From: Mycocentrospora acerina
Lineage: Eukaryota; Ascomycota; Dothideomycetes; Pleosporales
NCBI GenBank assembly: GCA_022701365.1
Contig: JAKUHH010000167.1
Coordinates: 558,001 to 622,000, forward strand
Direction of reading: 5' to 3'
Length of the DNA: 64,000 nucleotides
Shown here: in pieces, positions 12,780-23,769 of the stretch
Numbering within the stretch: position 1 is the stretch's first letter
Layout of the letters: each line of letters opens with the position of its first letter
Made by a program: the position numbers and the translations under genes
The notes under the pieces: model-generated
Database searches by the model: none
What the model saw: only the letters and a program-made list of their open reading frames with translations
What the model was told of the DNA's origin: nothing

Positions 12780-14087
12780 CTAGGCCCACTGCCATCGCTT
12801 TCTAAACCACTTCAACACATACACTAAAGCAACCAAGACAGGGACTTCGATGAGCGGGCCCACCGTGCTGGCTAGCGCTTGTCCACTATTCGCACCATAT
12901 ACGGCGACAGTGACGGCAATTGCAAGTTCAAAGTTGTTACTCGCGGCGGTGAAGCCCTGCACAGCGCTAACCTTGTACACGAACCCCATCTTCCAGCAAA
13001 ACCAAATCACACTGGTGAAGATGACGAGAAAGTATACGAGCAGCGGCGCGCATACGCGTAGAACATCCGTAATCTGCCGCACCACATGAGCTCCTTGGCT
13101 CGCAAAGAGCACGATGATTGTGTACAGCAAGCCAATGAGTGAAAAAGGCGCAATGTACCGGATGAACCGCCGCTGGTATCGATCCTCCCCAATCCACGTC
13201 TTCAACACCAGCCGCGTCAGCACCGCAGCTCCAAGCGGAATCCCCAGGAAGACGCCCACACTCTGCGCTACATTGTCATATGATACGCTTGTCTTCTCCC
13301 CGTGACTGACTATCTGTACGTAGAAGATGGCAAACGGCGCGAACAAGACAATCTGCAATATCGAGTTGAAAGCTACCAGCACAGCACAGTAGTCGCCGTC
13401 ACCGCCCGCGAGGTCCGTCCAGATGAGCACCATGGCGATGCATCGTGCGATGCCGACGAAAATTAGCCCTTCGCGAAGGTCTTGTCGGTCGGGAAGAAAC
13501 GCCCATGCTAGTCCGACCATAAACAGTGGCGCGACGATCCAGTTTAGGACAAAGGAAATGAGAATTTGGATCCACAGGGATTTTTCGCGGAGAAGTAGGT
13601 GGAGCGTTTCGTAGCGGACTTTGCACAGGATGGGGTACATCATCACTAGTAGCCCGATGGCTATGCTTTGTTAAACAAAAATAAAACAAAACAAAACGAT
13701 ATAACGGGTGGGGGAGGGAATGCATACCGATGGGAATGCTGACACCGACAAATTCTCCCTTTTGTAATGCTGGTCCAACGGAATCTATGGTGTTTCCGAG
13801 CGCGATGCCCACGCCCATGGCAATGAGGATCCATACCACGAGGAAGCGGTCCAGGAAGGAGAGGCCTTTTAGTGGTGGAATGTCTTGCTTCTTCGTATCG
13901 CAGTCAACTGAATTATTCAAGTCAGCTTTTCCAATGCTCAAGAAACTGTGCAAGCAGTACCCAGACGACGAATACGCATACCTGTTGCGCGACTCTTTGT
14001 CCCCTTCTCGATATCATCATTTCCTTCTCTTCCTATTTCATCCTTCTCTTTCTCTTTCTCTATTGCGCCGCGCTCAAACGTGTCCAT
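12780..14087 (-). CDS. ACR3: ACR3-family arsenite efflux transporter
   Basis: Plasma-membrane arsenite (As(III)) exporter of the ACR3/BASS superfamily, driven by the membrane potential or proton gradient; it confers arsenic resistance. Three exons: 14087-13982, 13907-13728, 13660-12780; 388 aa. The start ATG 14087 opens an exon coding a charged cytoplasmic N-terminus, and the next exon joins in phase (SRAT-VDCDT). About ten hydrophobic segments follow. The conserved TM4 cysteine signature is present (GIARCIAMVLIW, Cys169), as are the TM3-4 GLAWAFLPD and the late ASNNFELAIAVTVAVYG motif typical of ACR3. Length fits fungal ACR3. No arsenate reductase or other ars gene lies nearby, so it stands alone here. 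Family call is firm; substrate range is inferred from the family. Confidence 0.93.
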
Positions 14088-16555
14088 TTTTTTGTTTAAT
14101 ATAAATATATATATATATCTTTCTTACTCTTGATTTCCGTTGGATTGGTTGCCAAGGCTGTGTTTTGTTGCGTCGTGGTGATGCGCTTTATGTGTAAAGT
14201 CTTTTCTCCATTGACCAATCAGCGGGGCGCAGTGACATGCCGTGGCTCGGATCTTACATGCAGACGGCAGAGCTTGTGGACAACAAGCAAACAGCACTGC
14301 TGAACGTATTACTAAACTCGCTTCAAAGTGTCGTTACTATTATTGATTGGAGCTGACTGTATAGCTCTCTCGCGTTAGATGAGCATTCCTGCCCTTACGC
14401 GTAACTTGACGACTAGATCTCTTTTTCACATTCAACCGGAAAATTCGGTGTATTTCTTAAATTTATTATCATACGCTTAGTACAAAGAAGAGTTTTTCTT
14501 TACGGAGAAATTAGCGATGGTGCATATCTCCATGTGCACTTGATTTGACTCTTATCCATTGGTTATTTCGCCTGGGGCTTCTGTGTGTTGGGAATAAGAT
14601 GCAGACCACTAGCCAGTCCTGTTGACCCTTGAACTTGCTGTGTCTGCCCAGGAAAAAAAAGTAGGTCTGTCATCACGCGTAGTGAATGAAAGAACTTTCA
14701 AGAGATGGACGAGAAGCTAAATGGCGTTTTGGGCATTTGAAAGGCACATCTCGCCACTCAAGTATGTTAACTAAGTTTTGTGAGAGTCCATCCCAAAAAG
14801 ATATAAAGAGTGAATGACTGACCAAATAGATGAAGGGGGCCTTCAGTCAGAATTAAGTCGGAACACAATAACTTGGATGTAAACAGTTGGTGCGTGTTCA
14901 TTTGCTGGATCGCAGAGAATATCTTGGTGGTAGATTAGCGAGTCTGTCATGGCTTGTCCAGGTAAGAACTTCACTTCACAATGAGCACAAGATTGTAACC
15001 GCAAGCCTTGATATATCCATCCTCTCAGTTGAATCTCTAAATATTTTCGTAGCGAGAGAGAAGCTGTCTGGCAACCGTGTCATTCGGTTTGCCTGTACGT
15101 TGATAGTATGACATCCACAGATTAGTATGTGCGCACAAAAGATTTAATTTATTCCTATATCTTTCCTAGGTTTGAATCAATTACTCAAGTCAGACACATG
15201 ATATTACTTTCGTTCTTCAGCTGACAAACTTTCTGTGATGATCGTCCAGAGGCGTCATATAGCCAAAACTCAATTTCTTCATCGTTGCGAATGCTCAGAG
15301 ATATCAGGGTTTCCCGTCCTCACAAAGTTCAAAGGGATAAATTGCCACACGTAGCAAAAGAATAGATGTAATGTCAAGAAACCATTTTCGTAAATCTAGG
15401 TGTTTGCTTGTGGCGCTGTGAGTGCTGTCAATCTGGCCGCCCCTAACCAGATGAGCATGATGTTAGCAAACGCATCAGACACAGCACCCACCAAGCCCTA
15501 CAACTGCCACAGTAATGTTTCTACCAGCCATGATATCTCGATGTTCTGTCAACGGAGCCGCAGGGTACGTTATTCATGCTAGACGCACGCTCTTATTGAA
15601 GCTCGATCAGGTGTCGGCAGAATATGGAGGATATGACATGCAGCAGCAATTTTTCCAAGAAGATATTAAAGGGATTTAATCATCATAGCGGTAATCGTTA
15701 GCGTAATCTTCAGATGTGTTATGTATTGAAGCCGGACCAAACAATAGAAAGAACGTACGCCACACAACTCTTAGAAAATCAAGTTTGTCAAGGACTCCCT
15801 TGCCTGTTCTCACAAATCCAGGGTCTTGTCCAATTAAACATCATTTCGTAGATTTGGGTTGTACTTGTATGCAGGTCAGCGTGCTTATATTACATGGTCT
15901 GGAGAATAAGAGGCGGTTGGTATCATCGATTCAGTAAGGTTGGAGTCGGTCTGAAGACCGTTTGACCGCACGAACGGACGTCACATCTCACACAGTATTT
16001 TTCATCCCCAATACAAGTAATGATATCCTTGCCTTCTTGAATTCTATGCCGATTAGAGAACATTTTTAAGCACAAGTGTTGCGCAGGCCAGTTACGCTGA
16101 CATACACCGCCACTTTTTTTGGTGGGCCTCCCCCGCACCTACAATCACCATCCTCATACCATTCCAGAAAGACGGCTGGCCAACGAGTTGCACAGCCACC
16201 CACTCCTTACTCGAAATGTGGACATTAACACCGACTCCCTTCCTTTAGTTTGTGCCTGTCATCTTTACGAAGTCGGTTTTCTGCATCCCCCAACGGATTG
16301 TTGCGACACTCGCGCCAGTGGTCTGGTGGCTGTGCATTCAGCTTTAATAGCTTCTCACCGTGCCTAGAAGACGCGCGGCCATAGAGTGACGTTTGGATGC
16401 CTGAACACAGAGTATTAGGCAGTAGAGAATTTCATAAAGACTTCTATCGAACAAGCCACCTGGTATACAAGCTTTCTGCCTAGCATCGACGTTCTTGGAT
16501 CGCCACCATCACCAACTGCTATCAACCAACCGTTCGTAGTTTTCCAATCTCCATA
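14088..16555. other. AT-rich gene-poor stretch
   Basis: About 2.5 kb with no supported gene between divergently oriented ACR3 (-) and the PPxY protein (+). Composition is clearly more AT-rich than the flanks (TA run at 14100-14118) and ORFs are short. It could be old, mutated repeat DNA, but no transposase or terminal repeat is recognisable. Confidence 0.5.
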
Positions 16556-18454
16556 ATGGCGGGTTATCGCTCAACATCCAACAATCTACCTCCACCCTTC
16601 ACACCTCCCACATATGCGCCTGCACCTGATTTCGACGAAGAAGCCGACGTCTCCCACCCGACACCTATTGACAGCCCTGGTGGACCGCAGTACGATGACT
16701 TACCTCCATCTTACAATGAAGCACAACAACAGGCCTTAGAAAATGAGCGCAATGGAATTCCAACACTTGATGCCAACCAGCTGGAAGCACATCGTTTGAC
16801 ACTGAACGAAGGACCAAACGAGCCTGAGGTCTGGGAGTACAGAATTAGAGGAGAGGAGCCTGATACAGCAAATGAGCATGAGCAGGCACCGGAATACGAG
16901 AGATATCCTAGTGACTTTGATGTAAATGTGCCAGTTCAACATGTATCGAACAGTGAGAATGTTCCAGTAGGGAGAGTCGGGAATAGCAGAACTACAACAT
17001 CCCTTGTATCCAATCCAACCTCGGCGCTCCTCAATCAAGCATTGAGGTTTGCTTCTCACAAGCCGGATCCTGACGTGCAACATGCGCCACGCCTAGTACG
17101 CTGCATTGCTATTCCACAGGAAGGCCTACCTGCACATGTGGGTGAGGCGTTATCAGACAGCCACGATGAACCAAATGCATCGGTCCAGTTCTTGAGAGCC
17201 TATGCAAAACCTCTACACACCCACGACATTCGACCAGCAGAGTTTGTTGAATTTCTGGATGGCCTCACCGCTGTGTGCGAGGCATCTCGGGCGTCGTACA
17301 AAGATTTGATCTCTGAATCCTCAGACACAGATTCGGATTCAAGCATAGTGCACAACTTTGTAAAGATGGCGAATGCTACTTTCTTCGCGCCTCGCGGACT
17401 CAAAGTTTCACTTTACTCTCTTTCCACTCTGCTCATAACTCTCAACGTCTCTGCCGAGAGGGGTCAGCGAGCCGGCGCCATTGCTAGCGTGTTGGACGAA
17501 GCCAGTACTGCTATTAAGAGGGCGCAATCGCTGTATCCATGGATCGAGGCTCTTGATGCCAGCGTTCCTGCTCCAAACATGAATACACTCGCATTACGCG
17601 AAATGACTCAAGGGTGGACAAGTCAGGGTCACGCACATGCAGGGCCTTTGCCTAAAAATTCGAGTTCTACAGCTGAATCGAGCCGTCATAGTTCACGTCG
17701 TTCAAACAGAAAACGTGGTCGTAAAGCGGCAGGTGCGAAGCAAAATCGAGCCTGTCCTTTCTCCGGTCCAGAAAAGCCCCAACGGAATAGCGAAGTTGAT
17801 GCTGACGAAAAGAAATCTCATACGTTCGACAAGAAGGGAAAAGTCAAGGCTGTAAATGATGATGACGATGACGATGACGACGACGACGATGTTTCCTCCA
17901 TCTCCTCAGACACCTCGGACTCTTCGGATTCTGACTCAGATTCCGACTCAGATGATCACCCCGATACTCAAACCACATTCCTAGCACGTATCCGCTCCAT
18001 CAACGCGCGAGCGGAGAGTTTAATTGAAAAAGGCAAAAAGACCCCAGAGGAAGTGGCTCAAGACCGCGCAATTGCCATTGAAAAGGCGCAAGACGAAAAA
18101 GTCGAAATGGACTCCAGGATTGAGGAAAGGATGTCAAAGCGAGCTTTGAAGCGGCAGTGGAGGCAGAAGGGACGGGATCTAAAGAGGCAGCATCGAGTAA
18201 GGAGAAGAGAGATGCGAGACACACATGAAGGGAAAGGGAAAGACAAACTGAAGAGGACGAAGCAGTGGAAAGAAGAGAAGAAGACGTATAGAGAGGAGAA
18301 GAAGGAGTTTCGCAAGGAGAAGAAGAATGCTTGGCGGGAATGGAAGGGTGCAAGTGGTAGCAGGAGAAGTCATAGCAGAGGGGATGTACTTTTCGATGCA
18401 ACGCAAGAAGATTTGATGGACAAGATGGTATGGGTGGTTATCGAGAATTTGTGA
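16556..18454 (+). CDS. conserved fungal protein with PPxY motif, acidic tract and basic coiled coil
   Basis: Single exon, 632 aa; ATG 16556 is preceded by an unbroken leader. The function is not known to me. Residues 1-60 are Pro-rich with a PPSYNEAQ motif (PPxY type, able to bind WW domains such as those of Rsp5-like ubiquitin ligases, an inference). Residues about 180-350 form the likely folded part, starting LVRCIAIPQE and containing hydrophobic helices. Then come a Ser/basic linker, a run of 11 Asp with SSDTSDSSDSDSDSDSDD (about 435-465), and a long Lys/Arg/Glu-rich helical segment (about 520-605) likely to form a coiled coil or a nucleic-acid/ribosome contact. It ends with LFDATQEDLMDKMVWVVIENL, which looks conserved. 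It belongs to a group of fungal PPxY proteins without an assigned role. Confidence 0.85.
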   Translation: MAGYRSTSNNLPPPFTPPTYAPAPDFDEEADVSHPTPIDSPGGPQYDDLPPSYNEAQQQALENERNGIPTLDANQLEAHRLTLNEGPNEPEVWEYRIRGEEPDTANEHEQAPEYERYPSDFDVNVPVQHVSNSENVPVGRVGNSRTTTSLVSNPTSALLNQALRFASHKPDPDVQHAPRLVRCIAIPQEGLPAHVGEALSDSHDEPNASVQFLRAYAKPLHTHDIRPAEFVEFLDGLTAVCEASRASYKDLISESSDTDSDSSIVHNFVKMANATFFAPRGLKVSLYSLSTLLITLNVSAERGQRAGAIASVLDEASTAIKRAQSLYPWIEALDASVPAPNMNTLALREMTQGWTSQGHAHAGPLPKNSSSTAESSRHSSRRSNRKRGRKAAGAKQNRACPFSGPEKPQRNSEVDADEKKSHTFDKKGKVKAVNDDDDDDDDDDDVSSISSDTSDSSDSDSDSDSDDHPDTQTTFLARIRSINARAESLIEKGKKTPEEVAQDRAIAIEKAQDEKVEMDSRIEERMSKRALKRQWRQKGRDLKRQHRVRRREMRDTHEGKGKDKLKRTKQWKEEKKTYREEKKEFRKEKKNAWREWKGASGSRRSHSRGDVLFDATQEDLMDKMVWVVIENL

Positions 18455-19077
18455 GCTAGAACGACTATTTATCAAACTTTCATGTACTATTCGATAAGCC
18501 GAGCTATATTCACAGATACATGTATAGTAGAACTGGTGTGTTAAATCGAAAACGATGCTCAACATTGTGTATAGAAGCTTCTGATAGTGCTTGCTATTTC
18601 CATCTGACAAACGCACAAGTCCATGCTGAATACTAAAAGTGGATCGACAGCACGACTTTCTTACACTACACACGGGTCATGTCTAGAAAGTTTGAAGCCC
18701 TACCGTATTAGGAAGTTACTGCCCGTCACATATATAATATCCCACCGACGACATGACCATGTTTTGAATCGCGACATCAATAGAGATTGGGCAGTATATT
18801 GACACCTTATACTTGCAATTTTTTGTACTGCTTTTTCTCGTCTCTTCGAACTGAAAAGGAAAATTCCGCGGGTGACGATGCATGACGTATTTTGACGTTG
18901 TAATACGTAAAGGCGATCTTGGAAGGCGCGCAGGTGATGTGATGACCAGTCTTGCCCTTAAACAATTCAAACTTGCACATTATTCTCATATGCATTCCGG
19001 CTTGATACCAAGTAATCTATTTATCTTTTCTGTAGTAAGCTCGACGCTCTACCTTTGTATTGATAGTAGTATCTTCA
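18455..19077. other. intergenic, no feature seen
   Basis: 3' flank of the PPxY protein and promoter of the DUF3292 gene. Only short ORFs; nothing structured recognised. Confidence 0.5.
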
Positions 19078-21201
19078 ATGGCGACCGTGCATCAGCAGCC
19101 ACCGCCGCCACAGAACGAGCATAACCTTGTGGATGAACTCGATATTGGACTTGATCGCGCGCCTATAAACTCAAGGGGACAGATTCAACTCCCTGATCAC
19201 TCCAGAAGTGACGAGGCAGATGTGCCTGAGTATAGCACGGGGAGGTTTGGCGAGTCTGAGCCCTCCTCCTCCTCGTCATCGTCCCACAATCTTGTCAATT
19301 CGATCAAGCAGCGCAAACACCACGCTGCTATCAAGATAAGAAAAACCCTTCACATAAGCAAGGACTCTGACTTAGTTGAGCTCAACTCGCCGGTGCTTGC
19401 GAAAGATGTGGACGAGCAGTCTGATTCGCGTCTAATTAGCAGACCTGAAGAGCCGGATAAGCCCACACTGAAGGACTTTGTCCACAATCCAATTGAAACG
19501 GTCAAATCCAAGGTCTCAAGCCAGGGTAATCATCAAGTCGCGGCGAACGTAGCGGCAAAGGAGGTTCCTCATGGCCAGGACGTTGATATTGTCAATGCGT
19601 CGCGTGCTGTCGACAATGCGCAGACAGATTCTGAAAAGCTGCTTGCCATACAGGGTCTTTCTAAACTGATGAAGGAACGACAGAATACTTACGCTCGATG
19701 GACGCTCGATCGACATGTCACCAAGGTGAGGGTATTGCCACGAGATACGGTCGTCAGAAAGCCCCGAGAAGCGTTTGAGACTGTGGATCCTCAGGAGGGC
19801 GTTGTGATAGATTGGAGAGCCTATGGGAAGCATGTGAGACTTTTCATTGAACCGAAGGTTAGGAATCTCTACTGATATGCGCAGCTGCTGGAGTACTATG
19901 CACAACAATATGGAGGACAGTACATCGGGTATGGATCTAGTCCACCGAAGCCTTCAAAAGAGACGGTTATGCCGAATATTGAGCGTCTGATTGTTGCCAC
20001 ATCGCCATTCCAGGAGTTTGTCATGACGACTAGACGAGTATATCGTTGGGAAAACCCAGCAGAAACATCCAAATACCTTGTAATATACATGACCTTGTGG
20101 TACTTTAATCTGCTGCTTCCAGGTATGGTGAGTACTCTCCAACTTACTGCTTCCAATCACACCAAGAATTGACTAATAATTGATCAGCTCAGCTATATTG
20201 CGTATCTTGTCATCCAGCGCCATGTCCATGGCAACAATTTAGATGATCTACGCGAAGACATCAAGCACAGAGAAGACTCGACGAGAACAGCGCTCTCCGT
20301 GACAGAACTTATTGTGAAGAAGGGCGATGAGCAGTGGGCGGACGACCTTGTCGAAGGCTTGGGTCCTTGGGCAATGGTTCAGTTGGCTGACGCTGCAAAT
20401 TTCTTTGAGAGTGTGCGCAAGTGAGTGTCTTCTCTCCTGACCGACACAGATAGAAGTACTCATATGTCCTAGTTTCTACGAGTGGCGTAAACCTCACCGG
20501 ACGCAAGCCCTTCTTGCAGTCATAGGTGTTGGTGTGCTTGCTACTACTTTCCTGCCGCTTTGGCTATTGGTCAAGACGATGAGCTTTGCAGCGGGATTTA
20601 CTTTCTTTGCAGTATTTCCTCTCTCGGCCAACTTTCCAGAATATCGACTTTTAGTATCGCCGACAAAACGGTTGTTGTGGAACATACCTACCCATGGTGA
20701 GTTGAGGTCACGTAACTACATGATATAACGCGTATGCTAATTACAATGTCGCTAGCCGAATGGGCCATTCAGTATATCCAAGGCGAAGGCTCCCTGATCC
20801 AGGACCGAAGGACTCCTCTGCCACTCGCTCCACCGATGAAAGCCACGCCAGGAGTTGAGAATGCAGAGGACTACGGCTACTATTCCGCGCACTATCGTGA
20901 CGAGACTGGCCACGAAACAGGCGGCCACGTGGTCATCAGCGTATCGTCTCTCCGCTTCATGTCGAATCTTGCACGCGACACGCACTTTGTTCTCCCCTAC
21001 GACCAGATTGAGAGGATAGAGAAGGAAGACCGAATTGTTTCCAAGAAGGTGCCTGACAAGCTGAAGCGGGATTCTGGAAAAGACTTACGACTGGTCAGTA
21101 AGACGGGGCAGGAGTGGTTGCTAAAGAACATGGACGAGAGAGACGAGGTGTTTTCGCAGATAGTGGGGTTCAGCAAGAGTGACTGGCAGGTTGTGTGGTA
21201 G
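19078..21201 (+). CDS. DUF3292 membrane protein
   Basis: Five exons: 19078-19833, 19885-20127, 20188-20420, 20473-20696, 20756-21201; 633 aa. All introns are 51-60 nt GT-AG and keep phase. Family: fungal DUF3292. The role is unknown; it is probably an endomembrane protein. The N-terminal 190 residues are polar and disordered (SSSSSSSH). A conserved region follows (SRAVDNAQTDSEKLL, about 180), then hydrophobic pairs around YMTLWYFNLLLPGMLSYIAYLVIQ and LLAVIGVGVLATTFLPLWLLVKTMSFAAGFTFFAVFPLS (membrane segments). The C-terminal domain (about 505-633) resembles a GRAM/PH-like lipid-binding fold (VISVSSLRFMSN, LPYDQIERIEKEDR, EWLLKNMDERDEVFSQIVGF). The GRAM resemblance is my reading, not a search result. 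Confidence 0.88.
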
Positions 21202-21732
21202 TTGTGTGGTAAGCGTAGCTTAGCAGAGATCAAGGAGGGATATGAGAATGCGATTTGTATATTTATTAGCTGTGTTAGTTGTATTAGTTGTATCTGTTTT
21301 GTCAGTTCTGTCAGTTGACAAACGTAGCGAGTGCGGGCTTGTCAGCTCATCAGACCCAGGAGGCTGGCGGGCTAGTGGGGCAGGATGCAGCTCCAACGGG
21401 GATCCCAGCCGTGTAGGGCTGAGGCGGCAGCCAATCAGGGCAGTAACAGGCCGAGCATGGAAGCCGCGAGCTGCATCGTCGAATTTCCAATTTCTTCCAC
21501 GGCGTCACTCTGGACAAAGCCGCCAGACTGCCACGCTGATTTAGGCGGCGCGGGCTCCTGTTTGCATTCTCTCACGATAGTGTCCCTCTAGCTGCAGCCC
21601 GCCGACGACGCACCTTGCTTTTGGGCCACACCTACCGACGATAACAACGACGACGACGAAGACAATAACAACAACAACAACACGACCAGTAACACGACCA
21701 ACGACAACGACAACAGCAGCCACAGTTCAACA
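21202..21732. other. intergenic with ACN-rich leader
   Basis: 3' flank of DUF3292 and promoter/leader of the next gene. 21635-21720 is a purine-C low-complexity tract (ACGACGACG, AACAACAAC, CGACAACGAC) just before ATG 21733, likely an unstructured 5' UTR. No gene seen. Confidence 0.5.
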
Positions 21733-22514
21733 ATGGCTACCCAGACACTGCACGGCTCCTGTGCCTGCGGCAGGAACCGATACGTAATCGATATCCCGTC
21801 GCAGCAGATGCAGCAGGCCGAGCTTCGATACGACAACACGTCGGCGTCGCGTGAGTTTTGCCTGATTTCCACGACGGCGTCCAGCCTGAGCAGCCGCTAA
21901 CAAACTAACCAGGACACCATTCGGCCAGTCCACTCGCCCTCTGGCTGCGCGTGCCCTTGCCGTGGTACGCGTCGGCCACATTTGCCCAGTTCCCCGACGA
22001 GACGCCCTCGAGCATCCGCCGCACCTTCACCTCGCCCTTTGTCGCCAGCGCACACGCTCGCCGCCAGTTCTGTGGATACTGCGGCACTCAGCTCACGTCG
22101 TGGAACGAGCGCACCCGCGACGAGAGCGAGCACATCTGCCTGACCGTCGGGAGTCTGCTGGACGAGGACCAGGCGCTGCTGGCTGACCTGGGCTTCCTCC
22201 CGGGCAGCGAGAGCAGCGACGACGACACGGCCACAGCAGCACTGTCGCGCTCAACGCCTGTGCGCACCCTTGCTCGCGACCAACTTCAGTTGCGCGGCGC
22301 TCCTTGGTTCGAGGAAATCGTGCAGAACACGCACCTCGGACGCTTCAAGCAGCAGCGCGGCGCGCACTCGGACGGTGGCATTCATGTCGAGTGGGAGATT
22401 ACAGAGTGGACTGAGGCGGATGATGCAGACGATGAGGGAGGGCGCGCAGCACCGAGCAAGAGGAAAATTGGCGAGGTGGTGGATGAGGAAGATGCCGAGA
22501 TGCGGAGCGTCTGA
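21733..22514 (+). CDS. GFA/CENP-V domain (Mss4-like fold) zinc protein
   Basis: Two exons: 21733-21850 and 21913-22514, joined C|GA to give Arg; 239 aa. The N-terminus MATQTLHGSCACGRNRY carries the first CxC zinc ligand pair of the glutathione-dependent formaldehyde-activating (GFA)/CENP-V fold. RRQFCGYCGTQL (about 90) carries the second CxxC. The region between lacks the usual internal CxxC cluster of catalytic GFA enzymes, so activity as a glutathione/formaldehyde enzyme is doubtful. The C-terminus is acidic and ends with a basic KRK motif and an EEDAEM tail. The 62-nt intron has a CTAAC branch site. A zinc-binding protein is well supported; substrate or partner unknown. Confidence 0.85.
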
Positions 22515-23769
22515 GTGTGCGCTAGATTGTCTTTGTCATTAGAATGGGGTTGCTCACGCTTTAATACGACGAAACGCGGATAATGGTCTTGTACATGGAG
22601 GAAAAATATACGCCTTCTGTGTGTCTGCAGAAGGCTGCAATTCAACGACTAAACATGAGCCGAGGCATTCCATCACCCAACGTGCATGTCTTTCTGGTTC
22701 AAGCGATCAAGTCCCCAGCCACTTGCACACACGCACCTCCCTTGGCTTCCAGACTCAAGAAGAGAAATGCTACACAGCGCCGGCCAATTTATCTCGAAAT
22801 TCCCCAATGGGCAGCTGTGTTCCACCTGCACCAATCAACGTCCCCGGAGCATAGTTTGTAGACGTGGGGGGCGGGGTGCTGGTAGTGCAAGGCGGCACGC
22901 TCGCCGCGCGGGTTCCTCCTGCAACTTGGACCCTAGGCACACGGGACGGGAGACAAGCCGCGCAAACGATTACGAGAGGTTTGCCCATCACAGTGTAGAG
23001 CGTCGGCTTTGGACGCCTCAAGCGGACTTTGGCACTCGAGCTCTCAATTGCTTTTTTGGCTTGTTGGTAATAGTGCTTGAAATGTGTGATAATATTTTCA
23101 CGATTGCTGATTACGGTAATAATTTAGCAAGTTTGGAGACGGGTTGATTCGATAATCTACGACCCTGCTCCTGCATCTCGTGCAAGGTCTCTATCTACAC
23201 CCTTGGCATGCTTAGACGCGCCGGACTGATAAGCGCAGACAACCATTCGCACTCGAACATCCTCGACTTGGTCTTTTACCCGGTACTCTGCGTTCATGGG
23301 CTGTTGCGGAGATGAAGCCCGGCCGGAGCTCTATGCTTGATGCTGCGAGCACACGTCGATGCGGTTGCTCCGAGAGCTGTCTATGGCGTCGCTTAGCACT
23401 ATATGTTACCTTGTTGCCCTATGCAAGGCTTGTGATAAGCAGATGAGCACATTGCATTTGCCGTTGCATCTGCATCTGCGTCTCCGTCCCAGGGCGGTGG
23501 GTAGGCTTGTACTACATGTTAAGAAGGTGTGGGTAGCTTGCTTTTTCCTCTACTTACTTTTGAGGCTTCTGCAGATCGCTATTTCCTCTGCGTATTCCAT
23601 CTCGTCTCAGAACCTTCGAAAGGCTCCATCTATCCAATCTAGCTCGTTTGATACGAGATAGAGTTCAATTTCTAGCGAATCAGAATATTGGATTGCGCCA
23701 TCCCCACCGTTTGCTCTCCCCAACTCTCGGTTCGAGTTGAAGAAAAGGCCCGGTGTGGTTACAACGGCC
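22515..23769. other. intergenic, no gene supported
   Basis: 1.25 kb between two + strand genes. ORFs of up to 153 codons (22686-23147) have no domain and poor composition. It presumably holds the promoter and leader of the permease. Confidence 0.5.

Noticed and set aside
22686..23147. 153-codon + ORF
   Set aside because: No ATG-anchored conserved segment and no domain; sits in the long promoter of the permease.
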